Translations under genes and position numbers: made by a program | The notes under the pieces: model-generated | What the model was told of the DNA's origin: nothing | The model's database searches: none | Seen by the model: only the letters and a program-made list of their open reading frames with translations | Source: Vibrio nitrifigilis | Lineage (GTDB): Bacteria; Pseudomonadota; Gammaproteobacteria; Enterobacterales; Vibrionaceae | Direction of reading: 5' to 3' | DNA length: 64,000 nucleotides | Assembly (NCBI RefSeq): GCF_015686695.1 | Contig: NZ_JADPMR010000004.1 | Location: 248,001 to 312,000 of the forward strand | Shown here: positions 50,973 to 59,661 of the stretch, in pieces | Layout of the letters: each line of letters opens with the position of its first letter | Position numbering within the stretch: position 1 is the first letter of the stretch

Positions 50973-51788
50973 TTAAATCAGTGTCACAGCACCTTTTGAT
51001 AAGCCTTCACTCACGCGTACGCGTACACTTGAAGCTTTAGATTGGCTTGATAGAACAATCTGTGCGATGTGCTTCGAAATATTTTCAATCGATGGTTCAC
51101 CGGCAACGATTTCCAGCAGTTCATTGGGCAGTTGTACTTCAAATTGTCCCTGAGAGGCTGAGTAGCTAACGGTTGAGCGTTCTTCACCGTGCACAACATC
51201 ACTTTCATTGAACAAGTGCTTACCGTTAAGGCGCTGAATCATCATCGCTTGGCTTTCAGCGCAAAGCTTACCATCAATTAAGATTTCTAATTCGGCACTA
51301 TGACCGTGAATGATCCGTTGGCAGTTACCGTCATGAAGCTTTAATCCATGATTGTATTGGAAGCTTGCTTTACGGTTATGACTCAGTGTGAGTTCGAATT
51401 CAAACTCAGGCATCGCTTCGTTAAATTTGTCGTGCAGGTACTGTTTGATGTCTTCAACGTAGTTTTCTGGGCCCGATTTGATCTCACAGAACATGCAGCG
51501 TGGACCTTTTACAGTAATGACACCGCTTGAAACGGGAAACTCACCTTGCCATTGGGATTCTAAATTGGTTAAAAATTTTGGATCGCACACTAAGCGGTGA
51601 TCGACTTCGTTATCACAAATTGCTTTTAAACGCGGTTTGATCTTACCAAAATCTGAAATCATGCCAGACTCATTCAGTTTACCGGTCACCATAACACTGA
51701 GAGAAACACTGTCACCACAGATTTCTAGGCCGTTGTAGACTGAAAAATCAATCGCAGTAAGATCATCAACATACATCGCAGTTTTCAA
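50973..51788 (-). CDS. QueD/PTPS-like protein with two half-domains
   Basis: 271 residues from TTG 51788, six bases after AGAGGT; ATG 51776 is the alternative. Two T-fold halves are seen. The first has GMISDFGKIKPRLKAI and DHRLV, features of 6-carboxytetrahydropterin synthase, but no HGH. The second has a Cys (GNCQRIIHGHSAELEI) and the zinc-type HGH motif but a worn DFG region. The QueD motifs are thus shared out between halves of one chain. Annotated in vibrios as 6-carboxytetrahydropterin synthase-like; activity is uncertain. Confidence 0.72.
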   Translation of the reverse strand: MKTAMYVDDLTAIDFSVYNGLEICGDSVSLSVMVTGKLNESGMISDFGKIKPRLKAICDNEVDHRLVCDPKFLTNLESQWQGEFPVSSGVITVKGPRCMFCEIKSGPENYVEDIKQYLHDKFNEAMPEFEFELTLSHNRKASFQYNHGLKLHDGNCQRIIHGHSAELEILIDGKLCAESQAMMIQRLNGKHLFNESDVVHGEERSTVSYSASQGQFEVQLPNELLEIVAGEPSIENISKHIAQIVLSSQSKASSVRVRVSEGLSKGAVTLI

Positions 51789-52140
51789 AACAATACCTCT
51801 TATTAAAATTAACCCGACGGTCAAACCCGAGCGAATTGTGGAGAATATAGGATTATTTTTCAAGTAGATTGTGATGAACAACACATTTTTATCCGCTTAC
51901 CTACCTGTTTATTGTGACTAACTTTGCTCAGTGATAAGACCAAGAGTGTCAACATATCCTTACAATGAAGCATTTGGGTAAAGCTCTGTCACTCGCTTTT
52001 GACGATAATAAAGCATGCTAGAATCCGCGCAGCAACACGTTGGCGATAATGGTGTATCGCTAAACGATAATGGATTAATTCGCTCTGGTGAGGCTTTTAG
52101 GCCGTTTACCGCTGCCAGAGCATAGGAAAGGGATGCAAAT
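51789..52140 (+). promoter_or_regulatory. Structured leader of the LDH/MDH gene
   Basis: 352 bp between divergent genes. An extended -10 TGCTAGAAT (52016-52024) suggests transcription from about 52031. The ~110-nt leader holds two hairpins: GCGATA/TATCGC (52043-52060) and GCTCTGG/CCAGAGC (52082-52121, enclosing GGC/GCC). The second ends 10 bases before the ribosome site GGAAAGGG. I match no known riboswitch to it. Confidence 0.5.
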
Positions 52141-53097
52141 ATGCTAAGTCAAAGTAAACTCGCCATTATTGGTATGGGGCATGTCGGTTGTGCATTAGCT
52201 CATCACCTCACCATTGAAAATCTTTGTGGGGAATTGGTACTTATTAATCGCCGCTCCGAGAAAGCATGGGCAGAAGCCGAAGATTTAAAACACTCGTTAG
52301 GATTTTCCGAAAATCGGATGCGAATTTATGCGGGTGATTATCAAGATTGCTCAGATGCAGATATCGTAGTGTTGTCTGTGGCTGCACCTTATAAAGAAGG
52401 TAATACCCGCTTAGACATGCTAGAAAAAGCGACCGATATTGTACAAGAGATTGTGCCTCAGGTGATGGCTAGTGGGTTCTCTGGTATTTTCATCGTCATT
52501 ACCAATCCAGTCGATGCGATCACCTATCTTGTTCACAAATTGTCTGGTTTACCCTCACACCGAGTGATAGGTACGGGCACGTCTCTAGATTCAGCACGTT
52601 TGCGTTATTTCCTCGCCGATACCATGCAGGTGGATCCTCGCAGCGTTGAAGCGATGTGTTTGGGTGAACACGGTGATTCACAAATGATTCCGTGGAGCCA
52701 AGTGACTGTCGGTGCAAAACGTTTTCAGCAAATTTTGCACGATAACCCTGAGCGCTTGAAAGGGGTTGATATTAAGGAAGTACAACAAGAAATTAGTCAA
52801 ATCGCTTATCAAGTGGTACGGGCCAAGGGGGCGACTGATTACGGAATCGCCGCTGTCGCTGCGCGCATGATTAATGCCATTGTACGCGATGGTAATATCG
52901 TGATGCCGGCCTCTGTCATGCTCAACGGCGAATATGATGAGTCGGATGTCTACGCGGGGATTCCTGCTGTCATTACTCGTAATGGGATTAAAGAACTTGT
53001 GACATATCATCTTGAAGCATCGGAAGTTAAAGCGTTCAAACAATCCGTAAAAGTCTTAAAAGATGTCAATGCAAAGATGCTGGCAACACTGAAGTAA
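52141..53097 (+). CDS. Lactate/malate dehydrogenase-family 2-hydroxyacid dehydrogenase
   Basis: 318-residue NAD-dependent dehydrogenase. Rossmann motif IIGMGHVGCALAHHL, substrate Arg in KEGNTRLDML, ITNPVDAITYL, catalytic Asp/Arg in GTSLDSARLRYF and catalytic His in CLGEHGDSQM. The position that separates LDH (Gln) from MDH (Arg), six residues before the loop Arg, reads Tyr (APYKEGNTR). Specificity for a larger 2-oxo acid, as in hydroxyisocaproate dehydrogenases, is possible. The gene's terminator is displaced by a repeat element. Confidence 0.88.
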   Translation: MLSQSKLAIIGMGHVGCALAHHLTIENLCGELVLINRRSEKAWAEAEDLKHSLGFSENRMRIYAGDYQDCSDADIVVLSVAAPYKEGNTRLDMLEKATDIVQEIVPQVMASGFSGIFIVITNPVDAITYLVHKLSGLPSHRVIGTGTSLDSARLRYFLADTMQVDPRSVEAMCLGEHGDSQMIPWSQVTVGAKRFQQILHDNPERLKGVDIKEVQQEISQIAYQVVRAKGATDYGIAAVAARMINAIVRDGNIVMPASVMLNGEYDESDVYAGIPAVITRNGIKELVTYHLEASEVKAFKQSVKVLKDVNAKMLATLK

Positions 53098-53098
53098 C

Positions 53099-53366
53099 TA
53101 TACCCAAGTAACCTCAAGATGCTGTTTCAGCGAGAATGTATTCGCTCTTAGGCAAGGCACTGACTTGAATACATAGTCATTCTACGTTGAAAATCAGTAA
53201 CACAGCCTAGGAGTGAATAAAACTCGCCCTTTGGGAGCTCATCAACAAACCTATTTCTACGCCCAATCACGTTAAAAGGGAATGACCATTCCTGCCGTGA
53301 TTGAGCTTGACCTAGGCTCGTTGATGAAGCTCTGAATCCTGCATATTGAGGTCATCTGGGGATATA
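53099..53366. repeat. 268-bp intergenic repeat element (MITE-like)
   Basis: Ends are imperfect inverted repeats: left TATACCCAAGTAACCTCAAG, right (complement) TATATCCCCAGATGACCTCA, both continuing to ATGC. Inside are nested complementary blocks: GAGCTCATCAAC/GTTGATGAAGCTC and CAATCACG/CGTGATTG. The whole can fold into a long hairpin. It has no ORF. It lies 1 bp after the dehydrogenase stop and 6 bp before that gene's terminator. A partial copy is at 37144. Confidence 0.75.
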
Positions 53367-53372
53367 CATAAC

Positions 53373-53414
53373 AATAAAAGGCGAAGTAATAATGTTACTT
53401 CGCCTTTTATTTTT
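53373..53414. terminator. Strong terminator beyond the repeat element
   Basis: AATAAAAGGCGAAGTAA and TTACTTCGCCTTTTATT form a 17-bp stem around TAATG, followed by a T-run. It is presumably the original terminator of the gene ending at 53097. Confidence 0.93.
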
Positions 53415-53924
53415 AATATATAGAATTTGCGGGTTTTCGTCAGGTTTGCTAGATCTCTGTCATTATTGTGCAATAAATCACAATAAATTTAGTTAATATT
53501 ACAACTGATAGTTTAAATGATTAAATTAATAAAGCATTAAAAAATATCATTTATTTTATAAACTGTGCAATATCTTGCTCACTAGGCAAGTTTTTACCTG
53601 CAGTGGTTCACCTTTATAATTTACCACTAATGATTTTTCGAATGGCTAACGTTCATGTTCTCCTATGTTGTGAGACGGATTTTTAACGCAGAATGACTAA
53701 CTCAGTGCTTTTCCTAGCAGCGACGGCATTCACGCTGAACCAGCATTTTGAAGTGATTTGAGCTTAACAATATAAATTGATGGATTGGATGATGTAATAT
53801 CGCCTAGTTGTTATGTCATCCGGTCCTTCAATCCCTTCACTATGTTCGAATATCACGTGTTATTTTCGTGAGTAGTCATTGCCATCAATCTAATAGAAAA
53901 AATATTTATACGGAGTCATACCGA
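53415..53924. other. AT-rich intergenic stretch
   Basis: 510 bp without a supported gene; the left 160 bp are strongly AT-rich, a type of DNA often silenced by H-NS. An in-frame extension of the next gene reaches 53808 but has no hydrophobic leader or ribosome site. CGGAG near 53911 serves the gene at 53925. Confidence 0.5.
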
Positions 53925-54404
53925 ATGCTATCGGTTAACAGGGTTCGCGCTGCTTCTTGCTTATACCGCGCGATGACAATTACAGGAATATCCTTCATTT
54001 TGACAGGGTGCTTTGGCGATTCAGTGGCAGACCAAATTCGTTCCGAGTTGCAACATCATAGTGAATTTACGTTAAATGGTTGGAAGATAGCAGACTTAAG
54101 TCATCAATCGAATGGCTATCATGTCGTGATTTCAATGGGGCACAATGATGAGAACAGTTATAAAATGCTTTATAACACAGCACGCTCTGAACACGGGAGT
54201 AATAGGCTTTCACAACGTGCTTCGTCGATGTATTTACAGCGGCTGCGAGCTTTGTGCCCCGACGCAACAACTCCTGCGGGACGTCAGTTTTGGCAGAAAT
54301 TAGATGAGCAAAAGTTTTTTGATATGAGTATACAGATTAAAAATTTTGCTAACGGTACTGTGGCCGAAACTTACTGTAAACGTCCACCACGAATGAGTTT
54401 ATAA
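53925..54404 (+). CDS. Putative lipoprotein of unknown function
   Basis: 159 residues from ATG 53925 (CGGAG nine bases upstream). A basic start and hydrophobic segment end in FILTGCFGD, a lipobox with Cys near residue 29. The mature part has three further cysteines (RALCPDA, AETYCKR) and no family I recognise. It has its own AT-rich upstream region and no operon partner. Likely an outer-membrane or periplasmic lipoprotein. Confidence 0.68.
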   Translation: MLSVNRVRAASCLYRAMTITGISFILTGCFGDSVADQIRSELQHHSEFTLNGWKIADLSHQSNGYHVVISMGHNDENSYKMLYNTARSEHGSNRLSQRASSMYLQRLRALCPDATTPAGRQFWQKLDEQKFFDMSIQIKNFANGTVAETYCKRPPRMSL

Positions 54405-54559
54405 AACCAAATGTTTAATCTAATGAATTATCTCCATGCTTGTGATTAATCATGGGACAGAAATAGCAAGTTGACCTCCTTCAATTTGTGTGACGCTGTC
54501 ACTATAAGTGGTGTTAAGCGTGACTTAATCAATTAATGTTGTGCAATACGCTTTGCTTC

Positions 54560-54582
54560 ACATGCTCTGGTTTAGAGCATGT
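54560..54582 (+). repeat. 9-bp perfect hairpin upstream of STAS gene
   Basis: ACATGCTCT and AGAGCATGT around GGTTT, about 54 bp before the ATG at 54636. It may be the end of the preceding transcript (weak T-rich tail TCTATACTT) or part of the leader. Confidence 0.5.
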
Positions 54583-54635
54583 CTATACTTCCTAATGAGT
54601 GAGTTATCAAATGCCAATATGGTAGGGAGGTAACG

Positions 54636-55034
54636 ATGAGCTATTACAAGCATGGCATATCAATTGGCTTGATTCGCGTTAGAAGTGAGTTTTTGTTGTC
54701 AATAAAGGCGGTAGGGACATTAACCCACGATGATTACCAACGCGCAGCACCAATGCTTGAAGCTGCGACCATTAAAATTAACCAACCCAAAGTAAAGGTG
54801 TTGTTTGATGCCAGTGAATTTGCTGGGTGGGAGCTTCGCGCTGCATGGGATGAACTTAAATTGGGCTTAGAAGGTGGTGGCGCTTTTGATAAGGTCGCTG
54901 TCTATGCGAATCATGACTGGCAAGGGTGGGCATTAAAGATTGGTAGCTGGTTTTTAACTAATGGCGAGGCCCAGTCATTTGAAACCTATGAACAGGCCGT
55001 AGATTGGTTACTTGATGATGCGCCTAATGTTTGA
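54636..55034 (+). CDS. STAS/SpoIIAA-like protein
   Basis: 132-residue cytoplasmic protein. HDDYQRAAPMLEAATIK, KVLFDASEFAGWELRAAWDELKLG, FDKVAVYANHDWQGWALKIGSW and an AVDWLLDD end match the SpoIIAA-like family (YtxH-unrelated, often called STAS/DUF3478). Such proteins may bind lipophilic ligands, but function is not established. GTAGGGAGG is the ribosome site. Confidence 0.85.
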   Translation: MSYYKHGISIGLIRVRSEFLLSIKAVGTLTHDDYQRAAPMLEAATIKINQPKVKVLFDASEFAGWELRAAWDELKLGLEGGGAFDKVAVYANHDWQGWALKIGSWFLTNGEAQSFETYEQAVDWLLDDAPNV

Positions 55035-55213
55035 TTATTAATTAGGAAATGGCAGTTTTTAGTAGATCTGGCTCCAAACTTTGAGCTGTCGTTTCCCTGT
55101 GCGCCTACCAATATCCGTTACCATATCTCTCCTAATAAAAGGCTAAAGCCTGTGATATTCGAATGATTTAAATCGAATGGGTATGAGCAGGCTCAATACA
55201 AAAAGGATATTCA

Positions 55214-55615
55214 ATGCGTCAATTGGTAGTAAGTGCTCACCATAGTGAAACAGTGATTCCAGGAAAAGAGTTTGAAGTAGAAAGTGTCAGTCCATTAGAG
55301 CGATATCAAGCCGTGTTTGAAGATAATGGTGTGAATGGAACATTTTATCTAATGGATGAGAAAAAAGACGGTAATCCTATCGCCACTGCATTCGTTATTT
55401 ATCGCCAAGATACAGCGCCTCAAGGTGAAGGTGAACTCTCTATTTTATGGGCGGCGGATGCAAGCAAAGTGGCATTACTGTATAACGGCATGGCTAAAGC
55501 ATACTTTGATTTTTCAACCTATACCGGTACATGTCAATCGGAAGAGTGTGCAAGTGCGCGTTTTATTGAGTTTCATGAGTGGGACGAATCTTTTATGGAC
55601 CACTTTCTCGGGTAA
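55214..55615 (+). CDS. DUF2251-like conserved protein
   Basis: 133 residues. YQAVFEDNGVNGTFYLMDEKKDGNPIA and LSILWAADASKVALLYNGMAKAYFDF, with EWDESFMDH near the end, fit the small DUF2251-type family as I remember it. Function unknown. AAAAGGATATTCA precedes the ATG. Single gene with a strong terminator after it. Confidence 0.7.
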   Translation: MRQLVVSAHHSETVIPGKEFEVESVSPLERYQAVFEDNGVNGTFYLMDEKKDGNPIATAFVIYRQDTAPQGEGELSILWAADASKVALLYNGMAKAYFDFSTYTGTCQSEECASARFIEFHEWDESFMDHFLG

Positions 55616-55654
55616 TCGCTTAGAGCTTTAATCTTTGAGTTATGGCTTAAAAAT

Positions 55655-55687
55655 AAACACAAGGGCAGGTGATTCCTGCCCTTGTTT
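55655..55687. terminator. Bidirectional terminator
   Basis: AAACACAAGGGCAGG and CCTGCCCTTGTTT pair around TGATT. It separates the convergent DUF2251-like gene and the binding-protein gene. Confidence 0.92.
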
Positions 55688-55704
55688 GTATTGAAAAGCT
55701 CCTA

Positions 55705-57324
55705 TTAGGCATCCAGCCAGACTTTCTCAGCGAACATATAACCCATAAAGCTTCCAAGTGGATTGGTGCCGTAGCCTTTAAGGCGAGAATCAATACCATC
55801 GATTTTACTAATAAATATCGGGATACCAATTCCGCCTTTGTCGTGCACGACCGCTTGCATTTCACCATACATTTGCGCGCGTTTCGCATCATCTGTCTCT
55901 TTGCGAGCATCCACCAGAAGTTTATCAAAATGAGTGTTTTTCCAATGTGATTCGTTCCATGCGGCACTCGATAGGAAGAATTGTGAAAATATAATATCGG
56001 CGCTTGGTCGCGCATTGACTGCCCCAAAGCTGACCGGATGTTTCGCCCAATGATTAGCCCAGTAACCATCCACCGATTTGGTTTGGACTTGCATTTTGAT
56101 ACCGACTTTTGCGGCTGACTGCTGCATTAATACCGCGATATCGACTGCTCCAGTCGCTGCTTCTGATGTCACCAATGGAATGGTGGCGTTGGCAAAGCCC
56201 GCTTTTTTGATGAGAAATTTCGCTTTTTCTGGGTCAAATTCCGTTTGCGGAATATCAGGATTGAAATAACGCGCTCCCGGGGCAATAGGAGTATCGTTAC
56301 CTACTGTGGCAAACCCTTGGAATATCGCCGACTTCATCTGATCTCTATCCATCAAGAGTTTCATCGCTTGAGTAAATTCAGGGCTTTTACCCGGCATTAA
56401 ATCTTGGCGCATGATCAAATCGGTATAGCTACCCGAAGGCACGGGAATAAACTCATGGCCCGTACTCTGTTTAATTCGGTTGGTGGAGCGTGGATTGACT
56501 TCACTAATCACATGCACTTCACCAGAAAGCAGCGCGTTTACGCGTGAGGGTTCATCAGCAATAGCAAACAACACGACCTCATCGAGGTAGGGTAAACCGG
56601 GTTTCCAGTAGTTTTCATTTTTGGTCACTACGGTGCGAACGCCTGGCTGAAATTCCTTCACTTTAAACGGACCTGTACCAATGCCTTTGCTGAAATCGGT
56701 CGTATTGGCGGGCACGATCTGCATATTGGGTACTGCTAAGATAGCCGGAAAATCCGCGTTGGGGCCTTCTAATTCAACTCGCACCTCATATTTTCCTGCT
56801 TTGCTGATACTTGTCATCTGCTTGGCAAGCCCCATGACTTTAGACTGCGTGTTGGGGTCTAGATGGCGTTGCAGTGAAAAAACAACGTCGTCAGCGGTGA
56901 GCTCTTTTCCATCATGGAATTGCACGCCTTTACGCAACTTGATGTGCCAGATGGTGGCTTGATCGTTATCGATACTCTCTGCCAGTTCCAGCTGGGGAAC
57001 GAGCTTATCATCAAATTTAGTTAACCCGTTATAAGCCATGTATAAACGAGTATAGTCGGTTGAGAACGAACCTCGGGCTGGGTCTAAGGTGTCTGCGGTT
57101 GACATTGATAAGCTGGCGACTTTGATTGACCCGCCTGGTTTTCCTTTGGCTGTTGTGTCTTGAGCAAACACGTTAAAAGGCGTTAAAGAGCCACCTGTAG
57201 CGGCGAGTACAACCCCAGCGGCCCCTAAAGATTTCAATAATCGACGTCTTGAGCGGCCTTCTTGGGTCAAATGTTCAAAATCCTGTATACACTGGTGACC
57301 CGTGATGATTTTTTTCTCGGTCAT
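55705..57324 (-). CDS. Orphan peptide-type ABC transporter binding protein, paralogue of 13677
   Basis: 539-residue family 5 solute-binding protein with a twin-arginine signal (SRRRLLKSLGAAG ... FNVFA). It is alignable end to end with the protein at 13677, including identical blocks such as LDEV/IELFAIxDEPSRVNALL and the closing GYGTNPLG-FMGYMFAEKVWLDA. No permease or ATPase follows, so it most likely feeds the importer at 15365-19081. It is followed in its operon order by nothing; upstream on the same strand are the amine oxidase and the second HAD. Confidence 0.92.
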   Translation of the reverse strand: MTEKKIITGHQCIQDFEHLTQEGRSRRRLLKSLGAAGVVLAATGGSLTPFNVFAQDTTAKGKPGGSIKVASLSMSTADTLDPARGSFSTDYTRLYMAYNGLTKFDDKLVPQLELAESIDNDQATIWHIKLRKGVQFHDGKELTADDVVFSLQRHLDPNTQSKVMGLAKQMTSISKAGKYEVRVELEGPNADFPAILAVPNMQIVPANTTDFSKGIGTGPFKVKEFQPGVRTVVTKNENYWKPGLPYLDEVVLFAIADEPSRVNALLSGEVHVISEVNPRSTNRIKQSTGHEFIPVPSGSYTDLIMRQDLMPGKSPEFTQAMKLLMDRDQMKSAIFQGFATVGNDTPIAPGARYFNPDIPQTEFDPEKAKFLIKKAGFANATIPLVTSEAATGAVDIAVLMQQSAAKVGIKMQVQTKSVDGYWANHWAKHPVSFGAVNARPSADIIFSQFFLSSAAWNESHWKNTHFDKLLVDARKETDDAKRAQMYGEMQAVVHDKGGIGIPIFISKIDGIDSRLKGYGTNPLGSFMGYMFAEKVWLDA

Positions 57325-57381
57325 AATATCGTATCCTTTCTCTATTATGAGGGCTGACTTTACGTAATAATTGGAATTATC

Positions 57382-58656
57382 TTAGTGGAGGTAATCCTGC
57401 AGTTTGTAATAAGCGCCAACCATAGGTAAAAACCAAGGTTTTCCGTTGTAAGCAGGAATTGCTGGCCATTTTTCGTCACGCCAAGGGTTCGCGTCTGCAT
57501 TTCCCCCCACCATTTGCGCCAGTTGTTGGCCCATATACGTTGACATTTGCACGCCGTGACCGCTAAAGCCCATTGAGTAGAACATGCCTTTGCGTTGTCC
57601 CGCTTTAGGCAGGCGATTAGGTGTCATGTCGATCAATCCACCCCAACAGTGGGAGGCTTTAACCCCAGCAAGTTCTGGAAACATGTCGGCCATCGTTTTC
57701 TCTAACATTTTGCCACTGATGGCATCGGATTCAGGGTTAGAAGACGCAAAGCGAACGCGACCGCCAAAGAGCAAACGATCTTCACCCATTACGCGGAAGT
57801 AGTTACCAATATTTTTACTGGTCACATAAGAGCGCTTATTAGGCATCAGATCATCCATCAACTTAGCATCAATTTTCTCCGTCAGAATAAGGAAACTGCC
57901 CACAGGAACTATTCGACGTCTAAACCAGCCTAATGGTCCGTACTGACTGATGCCGCTAGCACAGACAACGTCTTTTGCTGTCACTTTTCCTTTGAGGGTT
58001 TCTAAAGTGAATTGGCTGCCATTATTTTGAATTTTGGTCACAGGGCTTTGCTCGTAGATATGCGCGCCGTTATTGGTGGCAGCATTCGCAAGTCCAACGC
58101 CGAGTCTGCCAACATGAAGTTGGAAACCGTTACGTTGGATCATGCCACCATAAAAGCGATCAGAAGCGATCTCTTTTTTTACTGCAGCTTTATCTAAGAA
58201 CTCAACATTGGGATCGACTTCCTTTTTAACTAACTCGCAGGTATTGAAGATCTTTTCAGCGTGGTGCGGTTTGGATGCCAGCTTAAGTTTGCCACTTTCA
58301 CGGACTTCACACTCGATATTTTCATCTTTAATCACTTTACGCAGTGAGTCGACAGCGTCACAGTAAGCAAGGTAATAACGTTTGGCTCTATCCATGCCAA
58401 TTTTTTTTGCCAGACCGCCAAAATCTTGCACCACGCCGCTACTGCATTGGCCGCCGTTTTGGCCGGATGCGTGTTCCATAATATTGGTGGCTTCAAATAG
58501 GGCGACTTTAGCGCCCTGTTTGGATAAATGATACGCAGCAGAAAGGCCGGTAAGCCCACCGCCAATAATGGCCACATCATAATGGCCATTTTCAAGTTGT
58601 TGAGAGCCTTGAGTGAACTCAGGCTTTGTATCGATCCAATAAGAAAGATTTTTCAT
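57382..58656 (-). CDS. FAD-dependent amine oxidase, gamma-glutamylputrescine oxidase-like (PuuB)
   Basis: 424-residue DAO-family flavoprotein. SYWIDTKPEF at the N-terminus is the PuuB-type start, then DVAIIGGGLTGLSAAYHLSKQG, ASGQNGGQCSSGVVQDFG (FAD-linked loop) and GFSGHGVQMSTYMGQQLAQM. It should oxidise an amine or imino acid with release of hydrogen peroxide. It lies between the binding protein and the HAD gene, 57 bp and 15 bp away. The substrate may be what the paired binding protein delivers. PuuA, PuuC and PuuD are not adjacent. Confidence 0.88.
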   Translation of the reverse strand: MKNLSYWIDTKPEFTQGSQQLENGHYDVAIIGGGLTGLSAAYHLSKQGAKVALFEATNIMEHASGQNGGQCSSGVVQDFGGLAKKIGMDRAKRYYLAYCDAVDSLRKVIKDENIECEVRESGKLKLASKPHHAEKIFNTCELVKKEVDPNVEFLDKAAVKKEIASDRFYGGMIQRNGFQLHVGRLGVGLANAATNNGAHIYEQSPVTKIQNNGSQFTLETLKGKVTAKDVVCASGISQYGPLGWFRRRIVPVGSFLILTEKIDAKLMDDLMPNKRSYVTSKNIGNYFRVMGEDRLLFGGRVRFASSNPESDAISGKMLEKTMADMFPELAGVKASHCWGGLIDMTPNRLPKAGQRKGMFYSMGFSGHGVQMSTYMGQQLAQMVGGNADANPWRDEKWPAIPAYNGKPWFLPMVGAYYKLQDYLH

Positions 58657-58671
58657 GATGACACCTCACGT

Positions 58672-59346
58672 TTAATCCAGTCCAAGCCAATCAGCGAGGG
58701 CATTGATATCAGAAAATTGATTGTATGAGTACGCAGGGTTTGCTGGTTGATCGTGACCACGAGCAATAAAGGCTTTGTTTTTGATGCCCATATCATCAGC
58801 AGGAAATAAGTCGTAACGGAAACTGGAAGAAACATGCAAGATCTCTTCTGGCTTACAGCCCAAGTTATCCAACATGTATTCGAATGCACCTAAGCGAGGT
58901 TTATAGACTTTCGCTTCTTCAGCGGTAAATACGCGATGGAACGGTGCGCCTAATTGCTCAACATTTTTCATGATTTGATCATCGGCAGCGTTGGAGTAAA
59001 TGACCAATGGAAAAGCTTTTGCTAACCGTTTTAAGCCAGAGGGTACATCTGGGTGTGGGCCCCAGGTTGGTACGGCGTCGTAATATGCTTGGCCTTCTTC
59101 TTCTTTAAACTCTAGCCCCCAACGATTACAAGTACGTTGTAGAGCATTTTTTAACACCACATCATAAGGTTGCCAGTTGTTCATCACTTCATCCAAACGA
59201 TATTTATAAAAGTCGTGGAGGAATGAGGTCATTTTTTCTGGCGCGACGCGGTCTTTAAACATTTCACGGGCCATAATGCCAAACTGCATTTTGATAAGCG
59301 TGCCGTAACAATCAAACGTGATAAATTTCGGGGTAGGTACTGTCAT
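58672..59346 (-). CDS. HAD-superfamily hydrolase, haloacid dehalogenase type II-like, paralogue of 12829
   Basis: 224 residues from ATG 59346, nine bases after AAGG; upstream in-frame starts (59355, 59403) fit less well. FITFDCYGTLI (nucleophile Asp), YSNAADD, KVYKPRLGAFEYML and HVSSSFRYDLFPADD match the protein at 12829 almost residue for residue. The same unusual motif IV (SSSFRYD) suggests both share one non-haloacid substrate. First gene of the three-gene minus-strand module. Confidence 0.87.
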   Translation of the reverse strand: MTVPTPKFITFDCYGTLIKMQFGIMAREMFKDRVAPEKMTSFLHDFYKYRLDEVMNNWQPYDVVLKNALQRTCNRWGLEFKEEEGQAYYDAVPTWGPHPDVPSGLKRLAKAFPLVIYSNAADDQIMKNVEQLGAPFHRVFTAEEAKVYKPRLGAFEYMLDNLGCKPEEILHVSSSFRYDLFPADDMGIKNKAFIARGHDQPANPAYSYNQFSDINALADWLGLD

Positions 59347-59661
59347 CGTATTCATCCTTAAATCAACTAACAAATAAACCTGTAATTGAATTTCCATTAC
59401 CAATTCATTACATCACAGTTGTACAAAAGATAACGTTTAAATGGCTTTGTCTGACGCATATGTTTGCTGTTTTATCTTTGTTCGCAGCAGTTAATATTGT
59501 TTATAAAACAAGCGAAATGACATTCTCGCCTGATTAGAAAAAGGAGAGAGCGACTCATCCAATGAAAAAAGAGAGGAAATAGTGCAATTTTCTCGTCACA
59601 CGCTGAGTGCTTTATTGTAAAGTGAGGGCTTCTTATATTTGCACCAACATGGAAGACCGTT
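59347..59661. other. Divergent intergenic region
   Basis: 315 bp between the HAD gene and the exporter. It holds TGCTGCGAACAAAG (minus strand), related to the CTGC words before 12829. No ORF longer than a few codons has a ribosome site. No firm promoter was found. Confidence 0.4.

Noticed and set aside
51999..52024. TTGACG/TAGAAT as a standard sigma70 promoter for the LDH/MDH gene
   Set aside because: The spacing is 14 bp, too short; only the extended -10 part (TGCTAGAAT) was kept.
53808..53924. 39-residue extension of the lipoprotein gene
   Set aside because: No ribosome site, and the lipobox would be moved far from the N-terminus.
55647..56069. 140-residue minus-strand ORF overlapping the orphan binding protein's 3' end
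   Set aside because: It runs in another frame of the same gene, with low-complexity basic composition.
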